DNA of 47,931 nucleotides from positions 1 to 47,931 of the forward strand of contig WFOD01000090.1 of assembly GCA_015488275.1 (NCBI GenBank), in the 5' to 3' direction. Origin of the DNA: Deltaproteobacteria bacterium. Lineage in GTDB: Bacteria; Desulfobacterota; Desulfobulbia; Desulfobulbales; S012-135. How positions within the stretch are numbered: position 1 is the stretch's first letter; each line of letters starts with the position of its first letter. Under the pieces are notes generated by a model. It had not been told where the DNA came from, did no database searches, and saw only the letters and a program-made list of their open reading frames with translations. Positions 27,463 through 36,797 of the stretch are shown in pieces. The translations under genes and the position numbers were made by a program.

Positions 27463-30400
27463 CCAGAGGCGGCACGCTTGCGTAGCGCCAAGTACGCGTC
27501 TTGCTCTGGTGGGCTTGCTTGTCTGCGCCTCTCTTTTTTCCGGCAACATGGCCGGCGAGCCGGCAACCGCGGCCCCGCCGCCGGAAATGGTAGGGGGAAG
27601 GGCGGTGGTGCCAGAGCGCCAGGTGCTGCCCGAGGGCCAACAGCCGGCCTGGAAGGGGCGGTGGGACCTGGCCCGCGCCTTGGTGCGGCAAAAGCGGTAC
27701 GTTGACGCGGTGGCCATCTATCGGGAGCTTCTCGCCCTGCGGCCCGATGTTCTTCTCGCCCGGCGGGAGCTGGCCTTTGTTCTGCTCGCTACCGGCGACT
27801 ACGCCGGGGCTGTGTCACTTTTTGAGTCGCTGGAACGCGAAGGGAGGGCGGACGCCGAACTGCTCGCCGGGCTCGCCCGGGCGCGCGTCGGCGCGGGCGA
27901 CTGTCTGCGGGCCGTGCCTTTGCTGGAGCGGCTGTCCGCTTCTGGCGTATTGGATGACAGCCTTGTGCGGCAAACCGGCGTTTGCCTGCTCGACGCCAAG
28001 GTGTACGATCAGGCGGTCGCCCTTCTCGATCCGTACCTGGCCCGCCATCCAGACGATGTTCCTCTCCGGGGCCGCTTGGCCCGCCTCGCCGCCGCGCGCC
28101 AGGACGATGAGCTGGCCCGCCGACTGCTCCAGCCGTTGGTGGCGCGTGACGATGTAGCCACCGACCTGCTTGTGCTGGCGGCCCGTATTCACGTTCGCTT
28201 GGGCCTGGACAACCTGGCCGCTGAACTCTGGCGGCGCATCTTGGCCCGTGACCCTTCCTTTGCCGAAGGACACCGCTTCCTTGCCGCTTACGCCGCCGCG
28301 CGGCATGACGACCAGGCGGCCTTTCGTCACCGCCTCTGGCTTTGGCGGGCGGGTGAGGGCCGGGACGCGGCCGCCGCCCTGGAGCTTGGCCGTTTGGCCG
28401 AACGCCTTGGCCGCCGTCAGGAGGCGGTGCGTTTCTATGAGGAGGCCCGCGCCCGCCGGCAGGACGATCTGGCGGCGATTGAGGGGTTGGTGCGGATGTA
28501 CGCCGCGCTCGGCGACAAGGCCAAGACCCTGGCCATGCTGGAGCAATACCTGGCGATCGAGAGCCGGCCGGCGAGCGACAAGGTGCGCCAGGCGGCCCGT
28601 CTCTACGCAGACCGGGGCCTGCTCGCCCGGGCGGTGCGTTTGTATCAAGCGCTCCTGGCGGAAGACCCTGATGATCCTGAACTGCTCCGTATCCTTGCCC
28701 ACGATCTCCTTGCCCTCGGCCGGCCGGACGAGGCCCTGGCCATGTGGCGTCACCTGGCCGCAGTGCGGCCCGACCGGCTGGAAAACTATACGGCAATGGC
28801 CGATCTCCTGGAGCGGCTCGGCCGTGTCAGCGAACTCGCTCCCGTGCTTGAGCGGATCGTGGCGCTCGATCCGGGTAACGTGGGCGCGGCCCTGCGCTTG
28901 GCCGAACTACGCCTTGCGGCCGGCGATCGCGCCGCCGCCTTGGCGCTGTACCAGAGGATGGCCGACGCGGTAAGGGTAGCTCCTGCGGACCGTTTGCGCC
29001 GGGCGCGGCTGGCCGAGAGTTTTGCCTTGGCCGGTCGGGCCTTTGACGATTACCTGGCCCTGTGGCGTGGCGGTGAGCACACGCCCGCTGTGCTTGCCGC
29101 CTGCCTGCGGACCGGCGGCGCGGCCGGCGAGCTGGCAACGGTGCGCGATCTCGTGGCCCGGATCGAGGGCGCGGCGCAACTGCCGCTTCGGCGGGCAGCG
29201 GTTCGGGCCCTGCTTTCCTTGTCGTTGCTCGATGAAGCCGGCCGGTTGGCGGCAGAGGTGTACGCGCAAAGTGGCGAGGGCGAAGATCGTGCACTGTACG
29301 TGGAAACCCTTGTCCAGCGCCGGCTGTTTGCCGAGGCGGAAGAGGTGTTGCGGCTGGCGTTGCTCCAGCGGCCCGACGATGTTGGCCTTCTCCTTGCCTT
29401 GACCCGGGTGGCCCTGGCGGCCGGCGAGGCGGAAAAGGCCGAACGCTGGCTCGATCAGGCGGAGTCGGCCGATGGCGAACGGGCTGTGATCTCTGCGCGG
29501 TACGGTGCTGTGCCGGCCGAGTTGCTCATTGCCATTAGGCGCATCGAGTGGGATGCGCTTCGCGGCAAGAAGTGGCGGGTGGGGGATGGCATTGCCGCGT
29601 TGCTGCGCGAAGCGCCGGTCCCGCTTGCCCCCGTCCTGGCGGTGGACCTGGCAAGCCTGGCCTTTTCTGCCGGCCGGCCAGATCTTGTGCAGCGCCTTGC
29701 CGCGGCTGCCGGCAAGGAACCTTTTGCCCGGCTTACCCGCGACGCGCTTCTCCTGGCGGCGGACGACGCCACCGGCCTGCCGGCCTTGGCCGAACGGGCG
29801 GCCGGCGGGGATCGTTCCTTTGTTTTCCGTCTGGCCGATACCCTTCTCCGCCTCGGCCGCCCGGAACTAGTCGAGCGCTTGGCGGCCTTGTGCCGTTGCC
29901 AAGGGCGGTGGCCCATGACCGTTGTGTTGGCCAGGGCGGAAGCCGCGCAGGGCAAGCAAGGCGCGGCCGCAGACCGTCTCATGGCGTCGGCTGCGGTCAG
30001 CAGCCTTTCCTGGCCGCAGGCCCTGGCCGCCTCTTGGTCTTACGCCGCCGGCCGGTTCGCCAACGCCGCGATTGCGGCAAGGGCGCTTTGCGCCGCTCAG
30101 CCCAACCGCCCCGATTATCGGCTCCTGTACGCCCGGGCCCTGTGGGCGGCCGGCCAGCGGTCCCAGGCCCTGGAGGCGTACCGCAGCTTTCTGGCCGGGG
30201 GAGAGAAGAAGAAGCAGGCAGGGGAAATGGCGAACAACGGCGAAGGTCCTCTATGGAGCTGGGCCTGGCTGCGGCCGCGGCCGGCTTCTCCCCTGGAAGA
30301 GGCCCTGCTGGCCCAGGAAGAAGGCGACCCGCCGGCCAATATGGTTGGGTTGCTCAAGGGATTTGCCGCCGGTTGGTGGCAACGCCGTTTTGCCCTGGAA

Positions 30401-31543
30401 TACGGGGCGCGCCATGCCCTGGAGCGGGGCGACCTGCACCGGGCGGCGCGGTCGCTCCGGCGGCTGGTTGTGCTTGCGCCGGACGACGACAGCTTTGTCT
30501 TTGACCTTGCCCGTACCTATGACCGGCTGGACCGGCGGCAAGAGGCGGCAGGCCTGTACGGCGAACTGCGCCGCCGCCAGCCCGACTATCCGGGCCTGGC
30601 CGAGGCGCTGGCCGCCCACCGCCGCGCCCGCCGTCCACGGACAGGCCTGGCCGTGGAGTGGGGCCGCCTTCAGGGATGGGACGACCATCAAGCGGTCTCC
30701 TGGTGGAAGGGAGGAATGGTGGCGTCCTTCTCGCCCAGCCTCCAACATGCGTTTACCTTGGATCTCGCTCGGGTGCGCTACCGCGCCAGCACCGATGATC
30801 ATCAGATCGCCAGGGCCGGCCGGCTGATGGCGCGCTACAGCACCAATCTGCGAGGCGTGTTGGCCCTCACCGCCGCGGTCGGCCGGCAAAAACTCGACCT
30901 GCGCCGCGCGGGCACCACCCTGCTCGCCGCCCGCGTGGACGGTGAGTTCGGCGATCGCCTGGCCGGCTATCTCGCCTTTGACCGGGACGCGGTGGCCGAT
31001 ACCTTGACGAGCCTGGCGCAAGGCATCGTCCGGGAGGAAGTCCTTGCCGGTGTGCGGTTCGAGCCCACGGAACGCCTGCGTTTGGATGGCGATTACCGGT
31101 TCGCGGACTTTTCCGACGGCAATGTGACCGAAGAGATCCGTCTCGGCGCCGTGCTCACCCTGCGCCGCCGGAGCCCCTGGCTGGCGCTGGGATATCATTA
31201 CCGGTTGTTCGACTCCCGCGATACCTCCTTGCCCGGCGTGGTCCTCGCCGGTTCGAGCGGCGGCCGGGACCACCCCTACTGGACGCCCCGCAATTATTGG
31301 TTGAACAATTTCACCGTGTATTATAAACAAGGACTCTTGCCAGAACACCGGGCCGGCGGCCCGTTCGTGGACGCCCGTTGGTCCCTGGGGCACGACGCCG
31401 AGGGCCACGCCCGTCAGCGGCTGCAGTTGGACCTCGGCTGGGACCTGCCCGCCCGCCTGAGCTGCCGCGTCGGCATCGACGTGGTGACCGCGCCACGGGA
31501 GCACGGGCGTCGCTTCGCCTTTTCCCTCGAATATCGCTGGTAA
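27434..31543 (+). CDS. large TPR protein with predicted C-terminal outer-membrane beta-barrel (NfrA/PelB/PgaA-like architecture); start uncertain
   Basis: Hydrophobic signal-like LALVGLLVCASLFSG; many degenerate TPRs; C-terminal alternating strands ending with aromatic residue (FSLEYRW). Confidence 0.75.
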   Translation: MQWLSPGSSDQRRHACVAPSTRLALVGLLVCASLFSGNMAGEPATAAPPPEMVGGRAVVPERQVLPEGQQPAWKGRWDLARALVRQKRYVDAVAIYRELLALRPDVLLARRELAFVLLATGDYAGAVSLFESLEREGRADAELLAGLARARVGAGDCLRAVPLLERLSASGVLDDSLVRQTGVCLLDAKVYDQAVALLDPYLARHPDDVPLRGRLARLAAARQDDELARRLLQPLVARDDVATDLLVLAARIHVRLGLDNLAAELWRRILARDPSFAEGHRFLAAYAAARHDDQAAFRHRLWLWRAGEGRDAAAALELGRLAERLGRRQEAVRFYEEARARRQDDLAAIEGLVRMYAALGDKAKTLAMLEQYLAIESRPASDKVRQAARLYADRGLLARAVRLYQALLAEDPDDPELLRILAHDLLALGRPDEALAMWRHLAAVRPDRLENYTAMADLLERLGRVSELAPVLERIVALDPGNVGAALRLAELRLAAGDRAAALALYQRMADAVRVAPADRLRRARLAESFALAGRAFDDYLALWRGGEHTPAVLAACLRTGGAAGELATVRDLVARIEGAAQLPLRRAAVRALLSLSLLDEAGRLAAEVYAQSGEGEDRALYVETLVQRRLFAEAEEVLRLALLQRPDDVGLLLALTRVALAAGEAEKAERWLDQAESADGERAVISARYGAVPAELLIAIRRIEWDALRGKKWRVGDGIAALLREAPVPLAPVLAVDLASLAFSAGRPDLVQRLAAAAGKEPFARLTRDALLLAADDATGLPALAERAAGGDRSFVFRLADTLLRLGRPELVERLAALCRCQGRWPMTVVLARAEAAQGKQGAAADRLMASAAVSSLSWPQALAASWSYAAGRFANAAIAARALCAAQPNRPDYRLLYARALWAAGQRSQALEAYRSFLAGGEKKKQAGEMANNGEGPLWSWAWLRPRPASPLEEALLAQEEGDPPANMVGLLKGFAAGWWQRRFALEYGARHALERGDLHRAARSLRRLVVLAPDDDSFVFDLARTYDRLDRRQEAAGLYGELRRRQPDYPGLAEALAAHRRARRPRTGLAVEWGRLQGWDDHQAVSWWKGGMVASFSPSLQHAFTLDLARVRYRASTDDHQIARAGRLMARYSTNLRGVLALTAAVGRQKLDLRRAGTTLLAARVDGEFGDRLAGYLAFDRDAVADTLTSLAQGIVREEVLAGVRFEPTERLRLDGDYRFADFSDGNVTEEIRLGAVLTLRRRSPWLALGYHYRLFDSRDTSLPGVVLAGSSGGRDHPYWTPRNYWLNNFTVYYKQGLLPEHRAGGPFVDARWSLGHDAEGHARQRLQLDLGWDLPARLSCRVGIDVVTAPREHGRRFAFSLEYRW

Positions 31544-31658
31544 GTTGGTTAAAGTTGCCGCCCCGCTGCGTCCGTTGTCAGCGGGCCGACATGGCCTGGT
31601 TGGCCTGCGCCGGGGCTGGATCGTGCTACGTTGTTTCGCCCGATGGAGGACTCGTTTT

Positions 31659-32144
31659 ATGGTTACCCGAATCCCTATGTCCAAGACCGGTCATCGGCGG
31701 TTGCAAGAAGAGTTGCAGCGCCTGGAGCGTGTCGAACGGATCGAGGTCATCAAGGCCATCGAGACGGCCCGCGGTCACGGCGACCTGCGGGAGAACGCCG
31801 AGTATCACGCGGCCAAGGAGCGCCAGGGCCACGTTGAGGGGCGGATCATGGAACTCAAGGACAAGCTGAGCCGCGCCGAGGTGATCGACTGTACCCAAGT
31901 GGACAGCGAGCGCGTGGTCTTTGGCACCGTGGTCACCTTGCTCGACCTCGACACGGATGAGGAGTTCACCTATCAACTCCTCGGCCCTGAGGAGGCGGAC
32001 GTGGACAACGGTAAGATTTCCGTGTTGTCGCCCCTCGGCCGGGCGATGCTTGGTAAAGAAATAGGAGATGAGGTAACGGTGAAAACGCCGGGCGGCGTGC
32101 GTCACCTGGAAGTGCTCGATATCGGCGCCGGCGTTGACCCCTGA
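31659..32144 (+). CDS. greA: transcription elongation factor GreA
   Basis: ARGHGDLRENAEYHAAKERQGHVEGRIMELKDKLSRAEVID and ISVLSPLGRAMLGKEIGDEVTVKTPGG. Confidence 0.96.
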   Translation: MVTRIPMSKTGHRRLQEELQRLERVERIEVIKAIETARGHGDLRENAEYHAAKERQGHVEGRIMELKDKLSRAEVIDCTQVDSERVVFGTVVTLLDLDTDEEFTYQLLGPEEADVDNGKISVLSPLGRAMLGKEIGDEVTVKTPGGVRHLEVLDIGAGVDP

Positions 32145-32166
32145 GGCAAAGGGGGGGGAGCAGCTT

Positions 32167-32232
32167 GCCGAAAAAGCCGGGGATGGCTTTTTCGGCGGAC
32201 TGTTCACCGCCTGTTTTTCAACGGGTTGCTAG
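32167..32232. repeat. reduced copy of the element
   Basis: gccgaaaaagcc-ggggat-ggctttttcggc perfect 12-bp stem, then tgtttttcaacgggttgctag terminus. Confidence 0.75.
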
Positions 32233-32840
32233 GAAAGAGCCCCTTTCCGCGCCTCATCGGTGCAGATGCCGTGCAAAAAGATCTCGCAGATGTGCTTGGC
32301 GGTCTCCTCAATGGAGTAGGGCGGGTTGGGGGTGAGGATCCACAGGCGGGACATCTCGTCCAAGGCGCCGAAGTAGGCCCGTTTGACCACGCCGGGCATG
32401 ACATCGCTGCGGAACATGCCCATTTCCTGACCCTTGTGGACGATGACCGAGATGATGTCCACGTATTCGACGAAGCGGGTGTTGCGGTACTCCTTCATAA
32501 ACTTGTTGCTTTGCCGCAACTCCATTTGCAACACCTCGGCCAGCTCCTCGTTCTTTTCCACCAGCTTCAGGTGATGCAAGGCAAAGGTCTCCAGCATCTT
32601 GCGGGGATCGGTTTCTTTTTCGATCGCCTGCTTGACCTGGACGATGATCTTGCTGATCTCTTCTTCGAACAGCGATAGCAGAATATCGTATTTGTTGTTG
32701 AAGTACAGATAGATAGTGCCGTCCGCCACTTTCGCCTCTTTGGCGATGTCCGAGATGCGGGCGTTGAAGAAGCCCGTCCGGGCGAACACCTTGATGGCGG
32801 CCTGGATGATCTTGCTGTGTTTGTCCGATGTTCTTCTCAT
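32229..32840 (-). CDS. TetR/AcrR family regulator resembling B. subtilis FadR (YsiA)
   Basis: IIQAAIKVFARTGFFNARISDIAKEAKVADGTIYLYFNNKYDILLSLFEEEI; ELRQSNKF and GALDEMSRLWIL segments. Confidence 0.88.
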   Translation of the reverse strand: MRRTSDKHSKIIQAAIKVFARTGFFNARISDIAKEAKVADGTIYLYFNNKYDILLSLFEEEISKIIVQVKQAIEKETDPRKMLETFALHHLKLVEKNEELAEVLQMELRQSNKFMKEYRNTRFVEYVDIISVIVHKGQEMGMFRSDVMPGVVKRAYFGALDEMSRLWILTPNPPYSIEETAKHICEIFLHGICTDEARKGALS

Positions 32841-33052
32841 GCCGTCAGCAGATGAACCTGGAGAGGAGAGCGTTGGGCGTCCCCGGCGGTGGAGCGGTGA
32901 ACGGTGGCCGTGCCAACCCAGGGCGTATCTTCTGGCGTCGGGGAAACGTTGGGAGGTTTTTCTAATAGGGTGATTTCACGGAACAACCAAAGTACTGCCG
33001 TCCCCCCTGAGACAGTGGAAACGCCAAGGTGTGCACTCTTGCGTTTCGATCA

Positions 33053-33070
33053 TGAATGAACGTTCATTTT
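33053..33070. promoter_or_regulatory. candidate FadR/TetR-type operator TGAATGA-ACGT-TCATTTT
   Basis: Contains perfect 14-bp palindrome AATGAACGTTCATT (33055-33068) in the TetR/purDE divergent intergenic region. Confidence 0.6.
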
Positions 33071-33280
33071 TTACAGGGGCCGGGCCGTCCTGTCAAGCAA
33101 GAAAACGATCTCGCCTATCGTTCCTTCGTTTTATCTGTGTCTTGCCTGGCGGGAAGATTGGTGTCTGCTCTTGCCCGAAACGGCCGGGTCGGGTAAATAG
33201 GCGGAGGTTCCATCGCCTGTCGTGTGGCCAGGCGCCAGTATTGGCGAAGATCGTTATTAGGTGAATATACGGAGGAACGT

Positions 33281-35050
33281 ATGAAGGTTCTCGTCGTCGG
33301 TTCAGGGGGCAGGGAGCACGCCTTGGTGTGGAAGCTGCGGCAGAGCCCGCGGGTGACAAAGGTCTATTGCGCGCCGGGCAATGCCGGCGTCGCGGCCTTG
33401 GCCGAATGCGTGGCCATTGGCGCCGAGGACATCGACGGCCTGCTGGCCTTTGCCCAGGAAAACGGCGTCGGCTGCACAGTGGTCGGTCCCGAGGCCCCGC
33501 TCGTGGCCGGCATCGTGGACCGCTTCCAAGAGGCTGGCCAGCGGATTTTTGGCCCAGTGGCCGCCGCGGCCCGCCTCGAGGGGTCCAAGGCGTTCAGCAA
33601 ACAGATCATGCAACAATACGGTATCCCCACTGGCGGCTTTGCGGTCTTTCAAGACGTGGACACAGCCCTCGCCCATCTCGACACCGTGGGCGCGCCGGTG
33701 GTGGTCAAGGCCGATGGCCTGGCGGCGGGCAAGGGGGTGATTGTCTGCCAGACCATTGACGAGGCGCGCAAGGCGGTGGATGCCATCGGCCGGGAGCGGG
33801 CCTTTGGCGCGGCCGGCGACCGCATCGTGATCGAGGAGTTCCTCGAAGGGGAAGAGGCCTCGTTCCTGGCCTTTGTTGATGGCGAGACCGTGCTGCCCTT
33901 GCCCACCTCGCAGGACCACAAGGCGGTCTATGACGGCGACCGCGGGCCGAACACCGGCGGCATGGGGGCCTACTCGCCGGCGCCGGTGGTGACGCCTGAG
34001 CTTCACCGCCAGGTGATGGAAGAGATCATGGTACCCACGGTGCGGGCGATGGCGGCTGAAGGCCATCCCTACAAGGGGATGTTGTACGCTGGCCTGATGA
34101 TCAAGGACGGCCGGGCCAAGGTGTTGGAGTTCAACTGCCGGTTTGGCGATCCTGAGTGCCAGCCGCTCCTTATGCGTTTGCGTTCCGATCTTATGGATGT
34201 GATCGACGCGGTGATCGACGGCTCCCTCGACCGCTTGGAGCTCGATATTGATCCGCGGCCCACGGTCTGTGTGGTCATGGCCTCGGGCGGCTATCCCGGC
34301 TCCTACGCCAAAGGACATGCCATCACCGGGCTGGAAGAGGCGGCGGCCTTGGACGATGTGGTGGTCTTTCACGCCGGTACGGCCAGTGAGGACGGCAAGG
34401 TGGTGACCGCCGGCGGCCGCGTGCTCGGGGTTACGGCCATTGGTTCCGATCTGCCAGCCGCCATTGACCGGGCCTATGAGGCGGTGGCCAAGATCTCCTG
34501 GCAGGATTGCTACTACCGCAAGGATATTGGCCAGAAGGCCCTGCGCCGCCTGGCCCGGAAAAAGGTGCGCATTCTCATGGGGAGCGACTCCGACCTGCCG
34601 GTCATGCGGGAGGCGGCGGCGATTCTTGAGGACTTTGGTATTGAATACGATATGACCGTGGCCTCGGCCCACCGCACGCCCGAAAGGGCCGCCCGCTTGG
34701 CGCGCGCCGCCCGGGCGGAGAACGTGGGGGTGATCATTGCTGGCGCCGGCATGGCCGCGCACCTGGCTGGCGTGCTGGCGGCCCATACCACCTTGCCGGT
34801 GATCGGCGTGCCCCTCGACGCCTCCTCGCTCAACGGCCTCGACGCCCTGCTCGCCACGGTGCAGATGCCGCCCGGCGTGCCGGTGGCCACTATGGCCGTG
34901 GGCAAGGCCGGGGCGCGCAACGCCGCCATCCTGGCCGCCCAGATCCTCTCCCTTGCCAACGCTGATCTTGCCCGCAAGCTCGACGACCACAAGGCCAAGA
35001 TGGCCCGGCAGGTGGAGGAAAAGGCGGCCCGGCTCGCCCAGGAGGGCTGA
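33281..35050 (+). CDS. purD: fused phosphoribosylamine-glycine ligase / N5-carboxyaminoimidazole ribonucleotide mutase (PurD-PurE)
   Basis: PurD: MKVLVVGSGGREHALVWKL...HKAVYDGDRGPNTGGMGAYSPAP; continuing in frame to PurE: KKVRILMGSDSDLPVMREAA...SAHRTPERA...IIAGAGMAAHLAGVLA. Confidence 0.93.
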   Translation: MKVLVVGSGGREHALVWKLRQSPRVTKVYCAPGNAGVAALAECVAIGAEDIDGLLAFAQENGVGCTVVGPEAPLVAGIVDRFQEAGQRIFGPVAAAARLEGSKAFSKQIMQQYGIPTGGFAVFQDVDTALAHLDTVGAPVVVKADGLAAGKGVIVCQTIDEARKAVDAIGRERAFGAAGDRIVIEEFLEGEEASFLAFVDGETVLPLPTSQDHKAVYDGDRGPNTGGMGAYSPAPVVTPELHRQVMEEIMVPTVRAMAAEGHPYKGMLYAGLMIKDGRAKVLEFNCRFGDPECQPLLMRLRSDLMDVIDAVIDGSLDRLELDIDPRPTVCVVMASGGYPGSYAKGHAITGLEEAAALDDVVVFHAGTASEDGKVVTAGGRVLGVTAIGSDLPAAIDRAYEAVAKISWQDCYYRKDIGQKALRRLARKKVRILMGSDSDLPVMREAAAILEDFGIEYDMTVASAHRTPERAARLARAARAENVGVIIAGAGMAAHLAGVLAAHTTLPVIGVPLDASSLNGLDALLATVQMPPGVPVATMAVGKAGARNAAILAAQILSLANADLARKLDDHKAKMARQVEEKAARLAQEG

Positions 35051-35059
35051 AACAGGATC

Positions 35060-35695
35060 ATGGCGGCCGCCGCCCTTCCCCGTTGCACCGTGCCTGCGGC
35101 CGCCCGCCTGGTGCGCCAGGGCAAGGTGATCGCCTTTCCCACTGAGACCGCCTACGGGCTGGCCGTTGATCCTCTGGACAGGTCTGCCCTCGCCCGTTTG
35201 TTCGCCGCCAAAGGCCGGCCGCCGGACAAGCCGGTGCTCGTGCTGGTGGCCTCCGAGACCATGCTGGCCGGTCTCGTGCGCGAAATCCCGGCCCCCTACC
35301 GCCCTCTCATGACCCTGGCCTGGCCCGGGCCGCTCACCCTGGTTTTTCCAGCCCGGCCAGGCTTGCCGTCTCTTCTCACCGGCGGCACCGACACGATTGG
35401 CGTGCGGATCTCTTCCCATCCCTTGGCCCAACAACTGGTGGCGGCCGTGGGTGGTCCGGTAACCGCCACCAGCGCCAACCGTAGCGGGGAGGAGCCGGCC
35501 CGGTCGGCCGCCGAGGTAGAGGCCCAACTCGTCGGCCGCATCCACGGCCTGGTTGACGGGGGGGCCACCGCGGCCACGGGCGTCTCCACCATTGTCGGGC
35601 TCGATCGGCGCGGCCGCTTGCGCTGTGTGCGGCCAGGAGCCATACCCTTTGCCGCGGTGCGCGAGATAGCCCGCAGCCGCTCGGCCGCGCGTTGA
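35060..35695 (+). CDS. tsaC: L-threonylcarbamoyladenylate synthase (Sua5/YciO/YrdC family)
   Basis: VIAFPTETAYGLAVDPLD, KGRPPDKPVLVLV, WPGPLTLVFP, VTATSANRSGEEPA. Confidence 0.9.
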   Translation: MAAAALPRCTVPAAARLVRQGKVIAFPTETAYGLAVDPLDRSALARLFAAKGRPPDKPVLVLVASETMLAGLVREIPAPYRPLMTLAWPGPLTLVFPARPGLPSLLTGGTDTIGVRISSHPLAQQLVAAVGGPVTATSANRSGEEPARSAAEVEAQLVGRIHGLVDGGATAATGVSTIVGLDRRGRLRCVRPGAIPFAAVREIARSRSAAR

Positions 35696-35777
35696 GGGAC
35701 GGACCGGCGGATGCGGCCGCACCGGGCAGGGCCATTTTTCAATGGGCTGTCACCAACGATCGTGCTACTCTGGCAGT

Positions 35778-36797
35778 ATGCTTCCTCCCCTGCAAACGGG
35801 CCAGCGTCATTGCTACGATGAACGCGGCGTGCGCGTCGCCTGCGCGGGAACGGGACAAGACGGCGAGTTCCAGGCCGGGCGTCCCTGGCCCCAGGGAGAG
35901 CGCTTCGAGCCCTTGCCCGGCGGCGCGGTGCGCGATCGGCTCACCGGCCTTGTGTGGTCTGGCGACGCCAATCCTTTTGACTTTCCCTTGCCCTGGCAGG
36001 AGGCCCTGGACCGCATCGCCTGCCTGAACGCCGAAGGATACCTCGGCCATCACGACTGGCGGCTTCCCAACCGGCGGGAGTTGCGTTCGCTCATGGATTA
36101 TGGGGCGCGCCGGCCCGCCCTCCCTGCAGGACACCCTTTTCGCAACGTCTTTCTCGGTTGGTACTGGACCTCGACCACCGCGGCCATCCATCCCGCCTAC
36201 GCCTGGTACGTCCATCTGGACGGCGCCCGCATGTTTTATGGCCGTAAGGACCAAGAGTATCTCGCCTGGCCGGTGCGGGGCCGGAGCCAGGTGTTGGCCG
36301 CCACCGGCCAGCGGGACTGTTTCAGCGCCCAAGGGCGGCGCGTGCCATGCAAAGGTACTGGCCAGGATGGCGAACTGCGGCAGGGCGTTGGCTGGTCGGC
36401 GGCGGGGCGGTTCGCGGTAAAGGGAGATGTCGTCTGGGACCAGTGCACCGGCCTTTGTTGGCTGCGGCGCGGCGATCTCGCTTCCGATCCGCTCTCTTGG
36501 CGGCAGGCCCTCGATCGGGTGGCCGCGTTGAACAAACTACGGCACGCGGGCCGCGGTGACTGGCGGCTACCTAATATCAACGAACTTGCATCGCTGGTGG
36601 ATTGTTCGCAACACTCGCCAGCCCTGCCTCGGGAACATCCGTTTCTTCACCTGCAAGACGTTTACTGGTCGTCCACCACCAGCTTTTTTGAGCCGGACTG
36701 GGCCTGGGCCCTTTACCTGGAGAAGGGCGCCCTTGGCGTGGGCCATAAGCCAGGCCGTACCTTTTTCGTCTGGCCAGTGGCGGGCGGCCTGGACTAG
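35778..36797 (+). CDS. DUF1566 (Lcl) domain protein with two repeats
   Basis: Two homologous blocks: DRLTGLVWSGDANPFDFPLPWQEALDRIACLN...DWRLPNRRELRSLMDYG and DQCTGLCWLRRGDLASDPLSWRQALDRVAALN...DWRLPNINELASLVDC. Confidence 0.88.
   Translation: MLPPLQTGQRHCYDERGVRVACAGTGQDGEFQAGRPWPQGERFEPLPGGAVRDRLTGLVWSGDANPFDFPLPWQEALDRIACLNAEGYLGHHDWRLPNRRELRSLMDYGARRPALPAGHPFRNVFLGWYWTSTTAAIHPAYAWYVHLDGARMFYGRKDQEYLAWPVRGRSQVLAATGQRDCFSAQGRRVPCKGTGQDGELRQGVGWSAAGRFAVKGDVVWDQCTGLCWLRRGDLASDPLSWRQALDRVAALNKLRHAGRGDWRLPNINELASLVDCSQHSPALPREHPFLHLQDVYWSSTTSFFEPDWAWALYLEKGALGVGHKPGRTFFVWPVAGGLD

Noticed and set aside
30251-31684. 477-aa minus-strand ORF opposite the TPR/barrel gene
   Set aside because: Antisense shadow with no plausible domain or RBS.
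33302-35722. 806-aa minus-strand ORF opposite purDE/tsaC
   Set aside because: Mirror ORF of a GC-rich coding region; low-complexity His/Gly/Arg-rich translation with no recognisable domain, while the plus strand encodes PurD-PurE.
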